DNA from: Hymenobacter chitinivorans DSM 11115
GTDB taxonomy: Bacteria > Bacteroidota > Bacteroidia > Cytophagales > Hymenobacteraceae
Direction of reading: 5' to 3'
DNA length: 64,000 nucleotides
Assembly: GCF_002797555.1 (NCBI RefSeq)
Contig: NZ_PGFA01000004.1
Span: forward strand, 1-64,000
Position 1 is the stretch's first letter; each line of letters starts with the position of its first letter. The notes under the pieces are model-generated. The model saw only the letters and a list, made by a program, of their open reading frames with translations, ran no database searches and was not told where the DNA came from. Position numbers and translations under genes: made by a program. Of the stretch, positions 1 to 7,768 are shown piece by piece.

Positions 1-37
<37 letters not shown>

Positions 38-272
38 ATAAATTCCTACACTTACTCGTAAGTAAGCTGATGTCGAGTGCTGATCCGACTCGTATAACGA
101 GTAAGTCTCGTTTCGTTGTCGCTTGTTAGACTCTCTACTCTTACGAGCAGAAAGCCTTACCTATTTGTCATTTCCAACTATTCAAAGAACGTGTGCCTCA
201 CCCTGTTGGTGAAACCCTGTACTAGCCAGGCTAGCCGTGTTCTACTCGTATTCCCCGCCCCTCGTTCGGTTT
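38..272 (-). other. rRNA operon leader
   Basis: This is the transcribed spacer between the proposed promoter P3 and the 16S gene. It contains short perfect stem-loops (CTTACT/AGTAAG near 51-66 and ACTCGT/ACGAGT near 89-103) of the kind found in rRNA processing stems and antiterminator leaders. No protein-coding signal is visible. The extent depends on the predicted start site of P3. Confidence 0.6.
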
Positions 273-279
273 GGGAGTG

Positions 280-309
280 CAAAGGTACAACCCTTTTTTC
301 GTTTCGCAA
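280..309 (-). promoter_or_regulatory. rRNA promoter P3 (closest to 16S)
   Basis: On the minus strand this reads TTG (307-309), 19 nt, then TACCTTTG (280-287), an exact match to the Bacteroidota primary-sigma pattern TTG-N19-TAnnTTTG. The sequence just downstream (GCACTCCCAAACCGAACG) is nearly the same as that after P1, so the start region is duplicated too. Confidence 0.8.
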
Positions 310-385
310 GTGAAAGTGAAAATTTATTTTTCAACCTCCGACTCGTTTCCGTCACTCGCTTTCCCCTTCCTCTCGAAGCGGGCTG

Positions 386-418
386 CAAAGGTAAGAACCT
401 TTTTGCTTGCTTTCCAAA
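386..418 (-). promoter_or_regulatory. rRNA promoter P2 (middle)
   Basis: On the minus strand a TTTG (415-418) is followed after 21 nt by TACCTTTG (386-393). The -7 element is identical to those of P1 and P3. The initial transcribed sequence after TACCTTTGCAG differs from the other two. The spacing lies in the usual range for this promoter class. Confidence 0.72.
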
Positions 419-478
419 CAAGGTGAAAAACTTTTTCTCTCCGTTGTTCGTAGCCCGCCTCCGTTCGATTTGGGACTG

Positions 479-508
479 CAAAGGTAAGAGTGCTTTGCAA
501 GAATGCAA
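479..508 (-). promoter_or_regulatory. rRNA promoter P1 (distal)
   Basis: On the minus strand TTG (506-508), 19 nt, then TACCTTTG (479-486) match the Bacteroidota promoter consensus exactly. The three promoters are spaced 93-106 bp apart. With P2 and P3 this makes a three-fold promoter array, fitting a strongly expressed rRNA operon. Confidence 0.78.
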
Positions 509-509
509 C

Positions 510-1396
510 CTCCGTCGGCAAAATAATCTTTAAAATTCCTTCGCCTGTCTCCCGATATCCACCTATCGTGCTCTAAGAGAGAATGCTTAGAAGAGCAGCC
601 AAAGCGGATGACTAACTCTGGCAAGCTGGGTAAAGGTTCCTGCTCTGTGAAAAAAATGGATGAACAAGAGTTCAACCAGTCACGGGTGACGAAGAATGAT
701 AGACTGTATAACACGGGTCTTACGATTTGGATGCAGTGTTTTATTTAGAAGTATAGTGCTGTGTATAGCGTGTGCAGCGGCAAAGCGGGCAGAAGTGAGA
801 GTGTAAGAGCAAGCTGCTATACTTCATTAGGCTTAGCTAGGCATTTGCTGGCTGTTTGCCGTGGGTTAGGTAAAGAGCAGTCAGAGCTTGGGGTATTTGC
901 TTTCCTAGAAGTAAGGGGTACTATGAAGCCTTGATTGACAACTTAGCCTTACGAGGCTACCTAACTATAGGTAAGCTGAGCACCTACCTTAATGGCTACT
1001 TATATAAGTAGAGGACGAAATGAGTTCGGTAAGGCAGTAGTGTTAGTTTACTGGTGAGTCAGTAAGGTAGTAGGCGTTAGAATATGAGGAACAGGAAGGG
1101 ACAAGCCTTGTGGGGCATCTCAGTAGGTGTCATAACTTGAAGGTGCCGTGTAGATGTACTGGACTATAACCTAGGGGACGGGTTGATATATGACAGGAGA
1201 AAGGCTGTAAACGGGTGTCACGATATACTTCGAAAAGAACAATTTGTGTTTAAAGTAGATTGCTAATATTTAATGAAATGAATTTGGATAATTAAGCGCA
1301 TTATTCTTAATTTAGAAGCATCATAAGTCCTAAGTATTGGATTTAGTCAATGTATTGGGATGATGAAACGGCTCTTTCAACATTTAAATCTTAGCT
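510..1396. other. Non-coding stretch upstream of the rRNA operon
   Basis: About 890 bp with many stops in all frames and lower GC than the neighbouring genes. I find no convincing ORF, tRNA or known RNA. It holds a perfect 16-bp palindrome, CTACTTATATAAGTAG, at 996-1011 and several short TAGGTA/TACCTA inversions around 950-990. It could be decayed sequence or a regulatory spacer between the rRNA promoters and the gene at 1397. Confidence 0.5.
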
Positions 1397-1675
1397 ATGT
1401 ACAAAACAATACTCATTCTCTTGTGCGCGCTGTTCACGCTACTAGAGCCCCAGGCAGTACAGGCTACTGCAACTGAATACTCAGTTGACAAAACTGAGAT
1501 GGCAGAGACGGCCACTCCCCGACCAAACTACAAGACCTACCGTGGCAATAGCCGTCATAAGGCTAAAAAGCTGGGCGTATTTAAGCGGTGGTCGCTGCGC
1601 CGGAAGGCAATGCGTAAGCGTAAGCATAAGGCAATTCCTTCGGTAAGAGTGGATAAACCTGTACGTAACAAGTAA
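1397..1675 (+). CDS. Small secreted, highly basic protein (paralogue 1)
   Basis: This is a 92-residue protein that I do not recognise. Residues 1-23 form a clear Sec signal peptide (MYKTILILLCALFTLLEP, then an AQA-like VQA site). The mature part has a short acidic linker and then an extremely Lys/Arg-rich tail. It shares the pattern PRPNYK-Y-G-H-K-G-F-RW-RRKA with the protein at 2649-2930, and both end in R-N-K/Q, so the two are paralogues separated by one gene. The mature protein should bind polyanions such as LPS, nucleic acid or polyphosphate, or act as a structural or antimicrobial peptide. That is inference from charge only. Confidence 0.75.
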   Translation: MYKTILILLCALFTLLEPQAVQATATEYSVDKTEMAETATPRPNYKTYRGNSRHKAKKLGVFKRWSLRRKAMRKRKHKAIPSVRVDKPVRNK

Positions 1676-1703
1676 GCCGGTACACTTTTGCTGGCAGAAT
1701 GCT

Positions 1704-1755
1704 GAAGCAGCTTACTCGATCCTTCTAGGGCCGGGTGAGCTGCTTCACTGCTTTT
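1704..1755 (+). terminator. Hairpin after the basic-protein gene
   Basis: A 12-bp stem (GAAGCAGCTTAC at 1704-1715 with GTGAGCTGCTTC at 1735-1746, one G-U pair) is followed by a weak T-run. It lies about 30 bp after the stop at 1675. The remaining sequence to 2029 shows no gene I can support. Confidence 0.5.
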
Positions 1756-2029
1756 GCGCTAGCCGGGTGATTCAGCAGCATAAGCAAACCCACTCTAAAG
1801 CAGTGAGGGCAGCCTGGGAAGACGACACCAAACGGGGAGCATAAGCCGATGGGAAGAGTGCGGGAACTCAGCAGCTTGGGACCAGCTAGGCAAGACCGCA
1901 AACAAGGAGGGATTTTATATTTGGAAAAATATATACTAAGCGCAACACTGAGTCGGTTGTAACGGTAGTAGCGTTGAACGCTCTTCATCCTCTATCTTGA
2001 GGCTCTACACTACCTGTTTTCCCACTCCT

Positions 2030-2431
2030 ATGGCCGAGCAACTGCAAGTCATCACAAATTTTTTGAGCTTAAGTGAATCACTGGAAATAGACCCGGCATC
2101 GTACGCGGAGGTATTGCATCCTGACGTTGAGCAGGTTGAGTTTCCAAACTTGCTAAATCGCAGCATTCAGCGGCGGTCTTTCGCGGAAATCTTGGATAAC
2201 ATTCGTGCCGGACGAGAGCTGCTGGTGAACCCGCATTTCGAATTGCAGCGGGCCCATCACTGCCCGGACGGTAGTGTTGTGGTGGAAGCATACTGGCGGG
2301 CCACGTTGACCAGTGATATTGGTCCGCTGGTACGGGGGCAGCAGCTGGCGGCGCAATTCTGCATGGTGTTCGAGCTAGTGGAAAACAAGATTATCAAGCA
2401 GCGTACCTATAACTGCTTTGATCCTTTTTAA
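2030..2431 (+). CDS. NTF2-like / SnoaL-type protein
   Basis: This protein of about 133 residues has the layout of the NTF2-like (SnoaL, DUF4440-type) cone fold: an N-terminal helix, a line on a growing season of residues ending in HPDVEQVEFPN, a helix with RRSFAEILDNIRAGRE, then strands VVEAYWRATL and AQFCMVFELVENKIIKQRTYNCFDPF. The family includes small ketosteroid-isomerase-like enzymes and ligand-binding proteins, so no reaction can be assigned. I prefer the ATG at 2030 over the upstream TTG at 1997, because the family begins near MAEQLQVITNF and the extension is unlike anything in it. It sits between the two basic secreted proteins with no obvious link. Confidence 0.75.
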   Translation: MAEQLQVITNFLSLSESLEIDPASYAEVLHPDVEQVEFPNLLNRSIQRRSFAEILDNIRAGRELLVNPHFELQRAHHCPDGSVVVEAYWRATLTSDIGPLVRGQQLAAQFCMVFELVENKIIKQRTYNCFDPF

Positions 2432-2648
2432 GCTACCGTAGAGGAGCGAGATGGGAGCGTGGAGAGCATATTGGCAAACGGCTGAATCCACAGTGAACTT
2501 TTTTGCGTTTAATAAAAACACCATTTCCATACTGGTATAGTATTGGCTAGTAGAAATGGAGAATTCGCCCAACATAGCAGGTGGACGGTAGTATTTCACT
2601 GTTCAGGTTGTTTGTGCGAAGCGTAAAGCTCACTTTTTCATCTGCGTT

Positions 2649-2930
2649 ATGTACAAACTACTGCTCTTACTGCTGTGTGCGGTGCTATGTTTGGGCGAGC
2701 CCGGCACGGCTATGGCCGAATCGGAAGCCAGCGTAGCTATTACGGAAGGTGCCGTGGCAGCCCGCCCCATTCCGCGTCCGAACTACAAACGCTATAAAGG
2801 CCGCAAAAAGCACCGTAAGCCCGGCCTGTTCAGACGCTGGGCTGCCCGCCGCAAAGCGAAGCGCAAGGTTAAAACCGAGTCGTCGCGCAGAGGTGTCATT
2901 ACCGTAGACCCACCAACGCGCAACCAGTAA
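2649..2930 (+). CDS. Small secreted, highly basic protein (paralogue 2)
   Basis: This is a 93-residue protein of unknown function. It has an N-terminal signal peptide (MYKLLLLLLCAVLCLGEPGTAMA) and then about 70 residues with a Lys/Arg-rich C-terminal half. It is paralogous to the protein at 1397-1675: IPRPNYKRYKG, KHRKPGLFRRW and ARRKAKRK align with TPRPNYKTYRG, HKAKKLGVFKRW and RRKAMRKRK. The conserved PRPNYK-Y-G and FxRW positions suggest a folded or binding element and not random basic sequence. A strong terminator follows. Confidence 0.78.
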   Translation: MYKLLLLLLCAVLCLGEPGTAMAESEASVAITEGAVAARPIPRPNYKRYKGRKKHRKPGLFRRWAARRKAKRKVKTESSRRGVITVDPPTRNQ

Positions 2931-2950
2931 CGGGTTTCGGCGTCAGGTAG

Positions 2951-2991
2951 CAGCCGCACTTTCCTTCCGGGAAAGTGCGGCTGTTTGTTTT
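2951..2991 (+). terminator. Rho-independent terminator
   Basis: A perfect 14-bp GC-rich stem (2951-2964 with 2970-2983, loop of 5) is followed by TTTGTTTT. It lies 20 bp after the stop of the basic-protein gene at 2930. Confidence 0.85.
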
Positions 2992-3066
2992 CTGGTCGGC
3001 AAGCAGCCTATGGCGACACAGGCGGCTGGTTAGAACGTACACTACCATATTTATTGGCTACGCATC

Positions 3067-4722
3067 ATGAGTTCTGGTCCTATTATCCCCTTGGAGGGCA
3101 AGGCAACGCTGGGGACGCCGCTGAAGTACGCCCTGTTTCGAGCCATCTGGATTGCATCGGTGGTATCTAACATTGGAACTTGGATGCAAAATGTGGCGGG
3201 GGTGTGGCTTGTCACGACGCTGACTACCTCGGCTTTGCTAGTGGCGCTAATGCAGACAGCGACCAGCTTGCCAGCGTTTTTGCTCAGCATGCCTGCCGGC
3301 GCCATGGGAGACCTAATTGACCGGCGGCGGCTGCTACTGCTGACGCAAGGCTTCATGGCGGTGGTGGCTTTCGTGCTCGGGGGGCTCACGCTACTCGGTG
3401 AAATATCGGCCTTCGGGGTCTTAGCTTTTACTTTTCTGCTGGGAATCGGGGCAGCGCTGAACGCGCCGGTATGGCAAACGGTAACCACGGAGCTGGTACC
3501 CCGGCCGGTGCTGCCTTTTGCCATTACGCTAAATGGGGTCAGCAACAACATTGCCCGCGCCATTGGGCCGGCGGTAGGAGGGCTTATTATTGCGTATTAC
3601 TCGCCGGGCTGGGTTTTCTTGGTGAACGGGTTGTCGTTTCTGGGCACCTACGCCGTGGTGTTTTCGTGGAAGCGCAACGAGGAAGCCAGCAGCGGACCCG
3701 CTGAAAACTTTGCCGGGGCCCTACGGGCGGGGCTGCGCTACGTGCAGTATTCGCCGGCCATTTACGCCGTGCTGTTTCGCACGTTTGCCTTTTCCTTCGG
3801 GGCCAGTGCCATGTGGGGGCTACTGTCGGTGGTTATTGGGCACAAGCTGAATTTGAGCTCGGGCACTTACGGCGTGATGTTGTCGTGGCTGGGAGCAGGG
3901 GCCATAACGGGGGCCTTGCTGATGGGCCGAGCCGGTGACAAGCTGAATTTCAACCAGCGGGTACTGCTTGGAACCTTGGTTTTTGTGGGCACTAACGTAT
4001 GCTTGGCCTTCGTGACGGTGGTGTACTGGCTATACCCGGTGATGTTCCTGTCGGGAATAGCGTGGCTGATGGTGATGACCAGCTTTAGCACCACTGTGCA
4101 GCTACACGTGCCCAAGTGGGTACAGGCCCGGGTAGTGAGCATGTACATGCTCGTGTTTCAGGCGGGACTGTCGCTGGGCAGTATCGTATGGGGTGAGTTG
4201 GCGGATCGGGCTTCCCTGGAAATTGCTTTGCTAACTACGGCCGCCTGGATGCTGGTGAGCATGTTGCTGGCCATTCCATTTCCGATGCGCTCGGCGGAAG
4301 GGCTGGATTTGGCTCCGGCCGAACACTGGCCCGACCCCGCGGTGCAGAGCAGCATTGACCCGGACGATGGGCCGGTGGTGGTAATGATTGAATACGAAGT
4401 AGAAACCGCCGACTTACCCGCATTTCGGCAGGCTGTGGCGCGCCTTACCCGGCTGCGGCTGCGGGATGGGGCGTTGCGGGCCGGCGTATTTTCGGACGTA
4501 GCTGATGCCAGGCGCATTACCGAGTTTTTCTACGTGGCCACCTGGGGAGAGCATCAGCGCCAGCACCACCGGTTTACCAAGGAAGACCAAGCCGTAGAGG
4601 CCCAGGTCCGGCAGTTGCACACGGGCCCGCAGCCGCCCCGGGTTACGCACTTCCTGGCTTTCCCCAAAACCCCGAACGTGGAAGTGGCCACGCCCTACGA
4701 AACGATGGAAGGGCCGCAATAA
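3067..4722 (+). CDS. MFS exporter with C-terminal soluble domain (MFS_3 / EntS-like)
   Basis: This 551-residue protein is an inner-membrane major facilitator of the MFS_3 (transmembrane secretion effector) type. The N-terminal ~410 residues carry the transmembrane helices, with NIGTWMQNVAGVWLV in helix 1-2 and the MFS loop motif GDLIDRRR near residues 81-88. Residues ~435-535 form a cytosolic ferredoxin-like domain like antibiotic-biosynthesis monooxygenases, ending in the family signature ATWGEHQRQHHRFTKED. That domain is normal for this family and is not a new fusion. Relatives export siderophores or drugs. No siderophore genes lie nearby, so the substrate is unknown. Confidence 0.88.
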   Translation: MSSGPIIPLEGKATLGTPLKYALFRAIWIASVVSNIGTWMQNVAGVWLVTTLTTSALLVALMQTATSLPAFLLSMPAGAMGDLIDRRRLLLLTQGFMAVVAFVLGGLTLLGEISAFGVLAFTFLLGIGAALNAPVWQTVTTELVPRPVLPFAITLNGVSNNIARAIGPAVGGLIIAYYSPGWVFLVNGLSFLGTYAVVFSWKRNEEASSGPAENFAGALRAGLRYVQYSPAIYAVLFRTFAFSFGASAMWGLLSVVIGHKLNLSSGTYGVMLSWLGAGAITGALLMGRAGDKLNFNQRVLLGTLVFVGTNVCLAFVTVVYWLYPVMFLSGIAWLMVMTSFSTTVQLHVPKWVQARVVSMYMLVFQAGLSLGSIVWGELADRASLEIALLTTAAWMLVSMLLAIPFPMRSAEGLDLAPAEHWPDPAVQSSIDPDDGPVVVMIEYEVETADLPAFRQAVARLTRLRLRDGALRAGVFSDVADARRITEFFYVATWGEHQRQHHRFTKEDQAVEAQVRQLHTGPQPPRVTHFLAFPKTPNVEVATPYETMEGPQ

Positions 4723-4742
4723 CTGGCACCATACCTTCATTA

Positions 4743-4782
4743 ACGCAAACTGGCCGCCCCGGGAAGAGCGGCCAGTTTGCGT
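4743..4782. terminator. Bidirectional hairpin between convergent genes
   Basis: A perfect 15-bp stem (4743-4757 with 4768-4782) separated by a GC-rich loop lies in the 75 bp between the convergent MFS gene (ends 4722) and TPM gene (ends 4798). It has no long T-run, but its position and stability suit a shared terminator. Confidence 0.65.
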
Positions 4783-4797
4783 GTGGGCCAAGTTGGG

Positions 4798-6021
4798 CTA
4801 CCAGGAGCCGCTGTTATCGTTGGTATCATCGAAGCCACCCCCACCGGAGTCGCCGGAGGAAGGGTCGTCGTAGGAAGAACTTTCGTCGGATGAAAAGTAG
4901 TCGGGCGCCGAGCTCGAGCCAGAGTCTTCAGAAAAGTAGTCGGGCGCCGGATTATCGGTGGCAGCGGGGCCATCCAGGGCCGGGAAACCGCCGCTGGTGG
5001 CGGGGCCGGCCGCACCATAACCCAGGTGCGGAGCCGGCGAATCGGGGCTGAACTGGTCGTTGTGGGGCGTGTCGTGGCTGGAGGCCATACGGTTGCCCAG
5101 GTAAGCTCCGGCCGCGGCGGCGGCCCCCGTCATGAGCATACCACCTACGCCGCTACCAGAGCCGCTGCCGCGGTTGGGCAAGAAATCCGGGGCCGGCTGG
5201 CGGCCGGGTGCCTGGTTGTAGCCCGGCTGATTATAGCCGCCGCTAGTGCCGCGGTTCGGTAAAAAGTCGGGGGCGGGACTACCGGCCGGTGCCGACGAGC
5301 GGCGGAACAGACGGGTAAGCAACCAGATACCACCGCCGATAACCAGAGCCCCCAGTGCGAGCGTGCCCAGGCCGAAGCCCGACGACTCCGGCTCGGGGGC
5401 CGATACCGGGACGGAACTGATGGGGGCCGCGGCAGCACCGGGTTCAGCGGTGCTCAATTCGGGGCTGGTCGGGCTGGGGGCGGGAGAAGCGGCCGGCGCC
5501 GGCTGGTTTTTCTGCGGGTTCGAATCGGGGTTAGCAGCCAGCATGAGCGTGTTCAGGCCAGCGCGCAAACCGGCGAAGTAGTTACCCTGCTTGAAGCGCG
5601 GCGTCATATCCTGCTTGATAACCCGGGCCGTGAGTTCGGGCGTAATAGCCGAACGCAGCCCCGCGCCGGCCTGAACCGTGACCTGGTGCTCCTGGGCGCC
5701 GAGCAGGATTACCAGGCCGTTGTCTTTGTCGCGCTGCCCGATGCCCCAGGTTTGGCCCAGCTCCCGGCCGTAATCGGCTACGCTGCGGCCCTCGAGCGTG
5801 GGCACGGTCACGACAACAATCTGGGTGCCGGTATTATCGGCGTAGCGGCGCAGGCCACCTTCCAGGGTTTTGGCCTCGGCCGGGCTCAGCAGCTGGCCCT
5901 GGTCGGTAACGAAGCGGAACGGGGTGGGGCGGGGCGGAATGTCATCGGCCGGCGCAGCCCAGGCCGGGCCAGCCAGGATGGCGGCCAGGAAGGCCCAAAC
6001 AAGGAAAAGAAGACGGGGCAT
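4798..6021 (-). CDS. TPM-domain membrane protein (YgcG family)
   Basis: This 407-residue protein starts with a signal peptide (residues 1-22, ending GPAWA). A TPM domain follows at ~30-160, with the typical LLSPAEAKTLEGGLRRYADNTGTQIVVVTVPTLEGRSVADY and the conserved core GIGQRDKDNGLVILL. Next come an Ala/Pro/Ser linker, one transmembrane helix near 217-240 (LALGALVIGGGIWLLTRLF) and a low-complexity tail. The tail has two APDFLPNRG repeats, two APDYFS-D repeats and an acidic Ser/Asp/Gly end (GGGGFDDTNDNSGSW). TPM domains are linked to photosystem II repair in plants and to membrane quality control in bacteria; the function here is unproven. The tail probably faces the cytoplasm. Confidence 0.85.
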   Translation of the reverse strand: MPRLLFLVWAFLAAILAGPAWAAPADDIPPRPTPFRFVTDQGQLLSPAEAKTLEGGLRRYADNTGTQIVVVTVPTLEGRSVADYGRELGQTWGIGQRDKDNGLVILLGAQEHQVTVQAGAGLRSAITPELTARVIKQDMTPRFKQGNYFAGLRAGLNTLMLAANPDSNPQKNQPAPAASPAPSPTSPELSTAEPGAAAAPISSVPVSAPEPESSGFGLGTLALGALVIGGGIWLLTRLFRRSSAPAGSPAPDFLPNRGTSGGYNQPGYNQAPGRQPAPDFLPNRGSGSGSGVGGMLMTGAAAAAGAYLGNRMASSHDTPHNDQFSPDSPAPHLGYGAAGPATSGGFPALDGPAATDNPAPDYFSEDSGSSSAPDYFSSDESSSYDDPSSGDSGGGGFDDTNDNSGSW

Positions 6022-6145
6022 GGTGCAGGAAGTGAGGTGAGCGGTTTAAGTTGAACTGCTTCACTTTTACGAACCTGCCTGCCGCGTGGCTATGCCAGCG
6101 CAGGTACCGTTTGCTGCCGCCTGAGCGGAATTACTCTCAACTACC

Positions 6146-6706
6146 CTACTCCTGGTGCGGTGTTAGCAGCGAATACACGGCCCCATCGAGGTACTTATCC
6201 CGAAAAAGATAGTTTTCCCGGAAGTATGCCTCCTGCACAAAGCCGTGCTTGCGCAGTAAGCTAACGGACGCCGCATTGGCCGGATCAAGCTGCGCCTCGA
6301 TACTATGCAGCCGCAGCTGGTCGAAACCGTAGCTGATTACGGCTTGCAGGGCTTCGGTCATCAGGCCCTGGCCAGCGTAGTGGGGGTGCAGGCCGTACCC
6401 GACTTCGGCCCGGTGGTGCTCGGGCTGCAGATTCCACAGGCAGATGGTACCGAGCAGCTCGGTGGGCTGCTCGGGCCGGCACAGCGCCCAGGCTATGCCC
6501 TGATTAGAAGCCAGCAGTTCGGCCAGCAGCCGCAAGTGGGCCTGGGCCTGGGCTAACTCCGGTTGCTTTTCGCGGGGGATGTAGCGCAGAAATTCCTCGT
6601 CGGAGCGGAAAAACCGGATGGCTTCCGCATCGTCGGGGGTAAGCTCGCGCAGCAGCAGGCGCGGCGTTGTCAGGACGGGGAAGGGCGTAAGCTGGAACTG
6701 CAGCAT
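6146..6706 (-). CDS. GNAT acetyltransferase (RimJ-like)
   Basis: About 186 residues with the full GNAT acetyl-CoA fold. The protein opens with TPRLLLREL and continues through EVGYGLHPHYAGQGLMTEAL, which is the acetyl-CoA pyrophosphate loop (motif A), and HSIEAQLDPANAASVSLLRKHGF (motif B), ending in a YLDGAVYSLL strand. This is the ribosomal-protein-alanine acetyltransferase RimJ/RimL group, which modifies N-terminal amines of proteins or small molecules. I place the start at the ATG at 6706 and not at 6751, since family members begin a few residues before TPRLLL. It starts 4 bp after the stop of the gene at 6711, so the two are probably cotranscribed. Confidence 0.85.
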   Translation of the reverse strand: MLQFQLTPFPVLTTPRLLLRELTPDDAEAIRFFRSDEEFLRYIPREKQPELAQAQAHLRLLAELLASNQGIAWALCRPEQPTELLGTICLWNLQPEHHRAEVGYGLHPHYAGQGLMTEALQAVISYGFDQLRLHSIEAQLDPANAASVSLLRKHGFVQEAYFRENYLFRDKYLDGAVYSLLTPHQE

Positions 6707-6710
6707 GAGG

Positions 6711-7001
6711 CTAGGACTTAGAAGCTGCCGGTTTGGGTTGGCTGGCCGCAAAAAGCACTTCGGCCGTGAGCTTGAGGTCTACGGTTGGCAACAAACCGTC
6801 GGCCAGGGTCAGGATGGCAAACAGGCGCTGCTGCAGGTCCCGGGCGTCGAGTGGACCACTGCGCAAAGCCGTTTGCACCAGGTGCAGCGACAAATCGGCC
6901 AAGACCAGTTTTTTCCGCTCCCACTGGTTTGTTTCCTGGGCAGCGCCCTGTTCGGTCAGGGCGTGGGCTTGGCTTACCAACTGAAGAATTTGCTCGTGCA
7001 T
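6711..7001 (-). CDS. Small unknown helical protein
   Basis: This is a 96-residue, mostly helical protein that I do not recognise. It starts MHEQILQLVSQAHALTEQG and shows amphipathic segments such as WERKKLVLADLSLHLVQTALR. No signal peptide or transmembrane helix is seen. The reading frame is open further upstream to 7157, but that part is Pro/Arg-rich and looks non-coding, so I chose the ATG at 7001. It lies in a minus-strand series with the two acetyltransferases on either side. Confidence 0.55.
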   Translation of the reverse strand: MHEQILQLVSQAHALTEQGAAQETNQWERKKLVLADLSLHLVQTALRSGPLDARDLQQRLFAILTLADGLLPTVDLKLTAEVLFAASQPKPAASKS

Positions 7002-7101
7002 GGCTAGAGAGAAAACACCCCGGGGTCCTCGGGCCGTAAACATACGCGGCCCGGAGGTTGGGCCCAAGCCTCCGCCCCAAAACTGCCGGTAGCCGGTGGG
7101 G

Positions 7102-7671
7102 TTAGGGCAGCAAATGAGTGGACACCGGCGGCTCACTGGGCTCGATGGGCCGGGCAAAACGGGGCCGGCCGTCGGCAGCAGTACCGGCTGCTACAAAGCC
7201 GTTACGCTCCAAAACGCGCTGGGAAGTCAGATTGTCGGGCTGGGTGTGAGCTACCAGCTGCCGCACCTGGCCCGTATGACTGGCCTGCTGCACCAGGCCC
7301 GCTACCAGCTCGGTGGCCAGGCCCTGCCCGCGCCAGTCGGCGGCCACGGAGTAGCCAATTTCGGCCGTGCCTTCCGCATCGGGCGGGCCCAGAAAGCCCC
7401 CGGCCCCGATAAGCGTGGTCGGCTGGTCGGCAGTGGCTTTGCGCAGAGCGTACCAGCCGTACCAGCCCGCCGCGGTGCGGCCCCCGGCCGTGAGCTGCTC
7501 CAGAAAATGGCGCATGGCCTCCACGTCGTACTCCCCCGGGGGCCAGTCGGCGGGCAGGGCGGCCCCGAGCAGGATCGGGAAGTAGTGCGGCTTGTGCAGC
7601 TCGGCGGTGAGCAGGGCCCGGCTGGCGGCAATGAGCGTGAGGCGGGGCGTGTGGGTGATGAGCGGAATCAT
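7102..7671 (-). CDS. GNAT acetyltransferase
   Basis: A 189-residue GNAT protein that opens with TPRLTLIAASRALL. The acetyl-CoA loop is AEIGYSVAADWRGQGLATELV at ~120-140, followed by VAHTQPDNLTSQRVLERNGF. It is related to but distinct from the RimJ-like protein at 6146-6706. Family members acetylate amines on proteins, sugars or antibiotics, and the substrate cannot be read from the sequence. Confidence 0.85.
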   Translation of the reverse strand: MIPLITHTPRLTLIAASRALLTAELHKPHYFPILLGAALPADWPPGEYDVEAMRHFLEQLTAGGRTAAGWYGWYALRKATADQPTTLIGAGGFLGPPDAEGTAEIGYSVAADWRGQGLATELVAGLVQQASHTGQVRQLVAHTQPDNLTSQRVLERNGFVAAGTAADGRPRFARPIEPSEPPVSTHLLP

Positions 7672-7768
7672 AGCAGACTATACGGCTTCGCGGGGTGGCA
7701 AAGATAGGTGGCCGCCATTGCGCGGGAGCGGCCCGGCGGGCGGGGAAATAGGCGGGCCCTGCACCCGT

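Noticed and set aside
237..714. Small ORFs in the rRNA leader and promoter area
   Set aside because: They overlap the three rRNA promoters and the leader, have poor composition and no homology that I recognise.
1725..1988. 87-codon minus-strand ORF between the basic protein and the NTF2-like gene
   Set aside because: It overlaps the terminator hairpin and has Cys/Pro/Arg-rich composition without a known motif.
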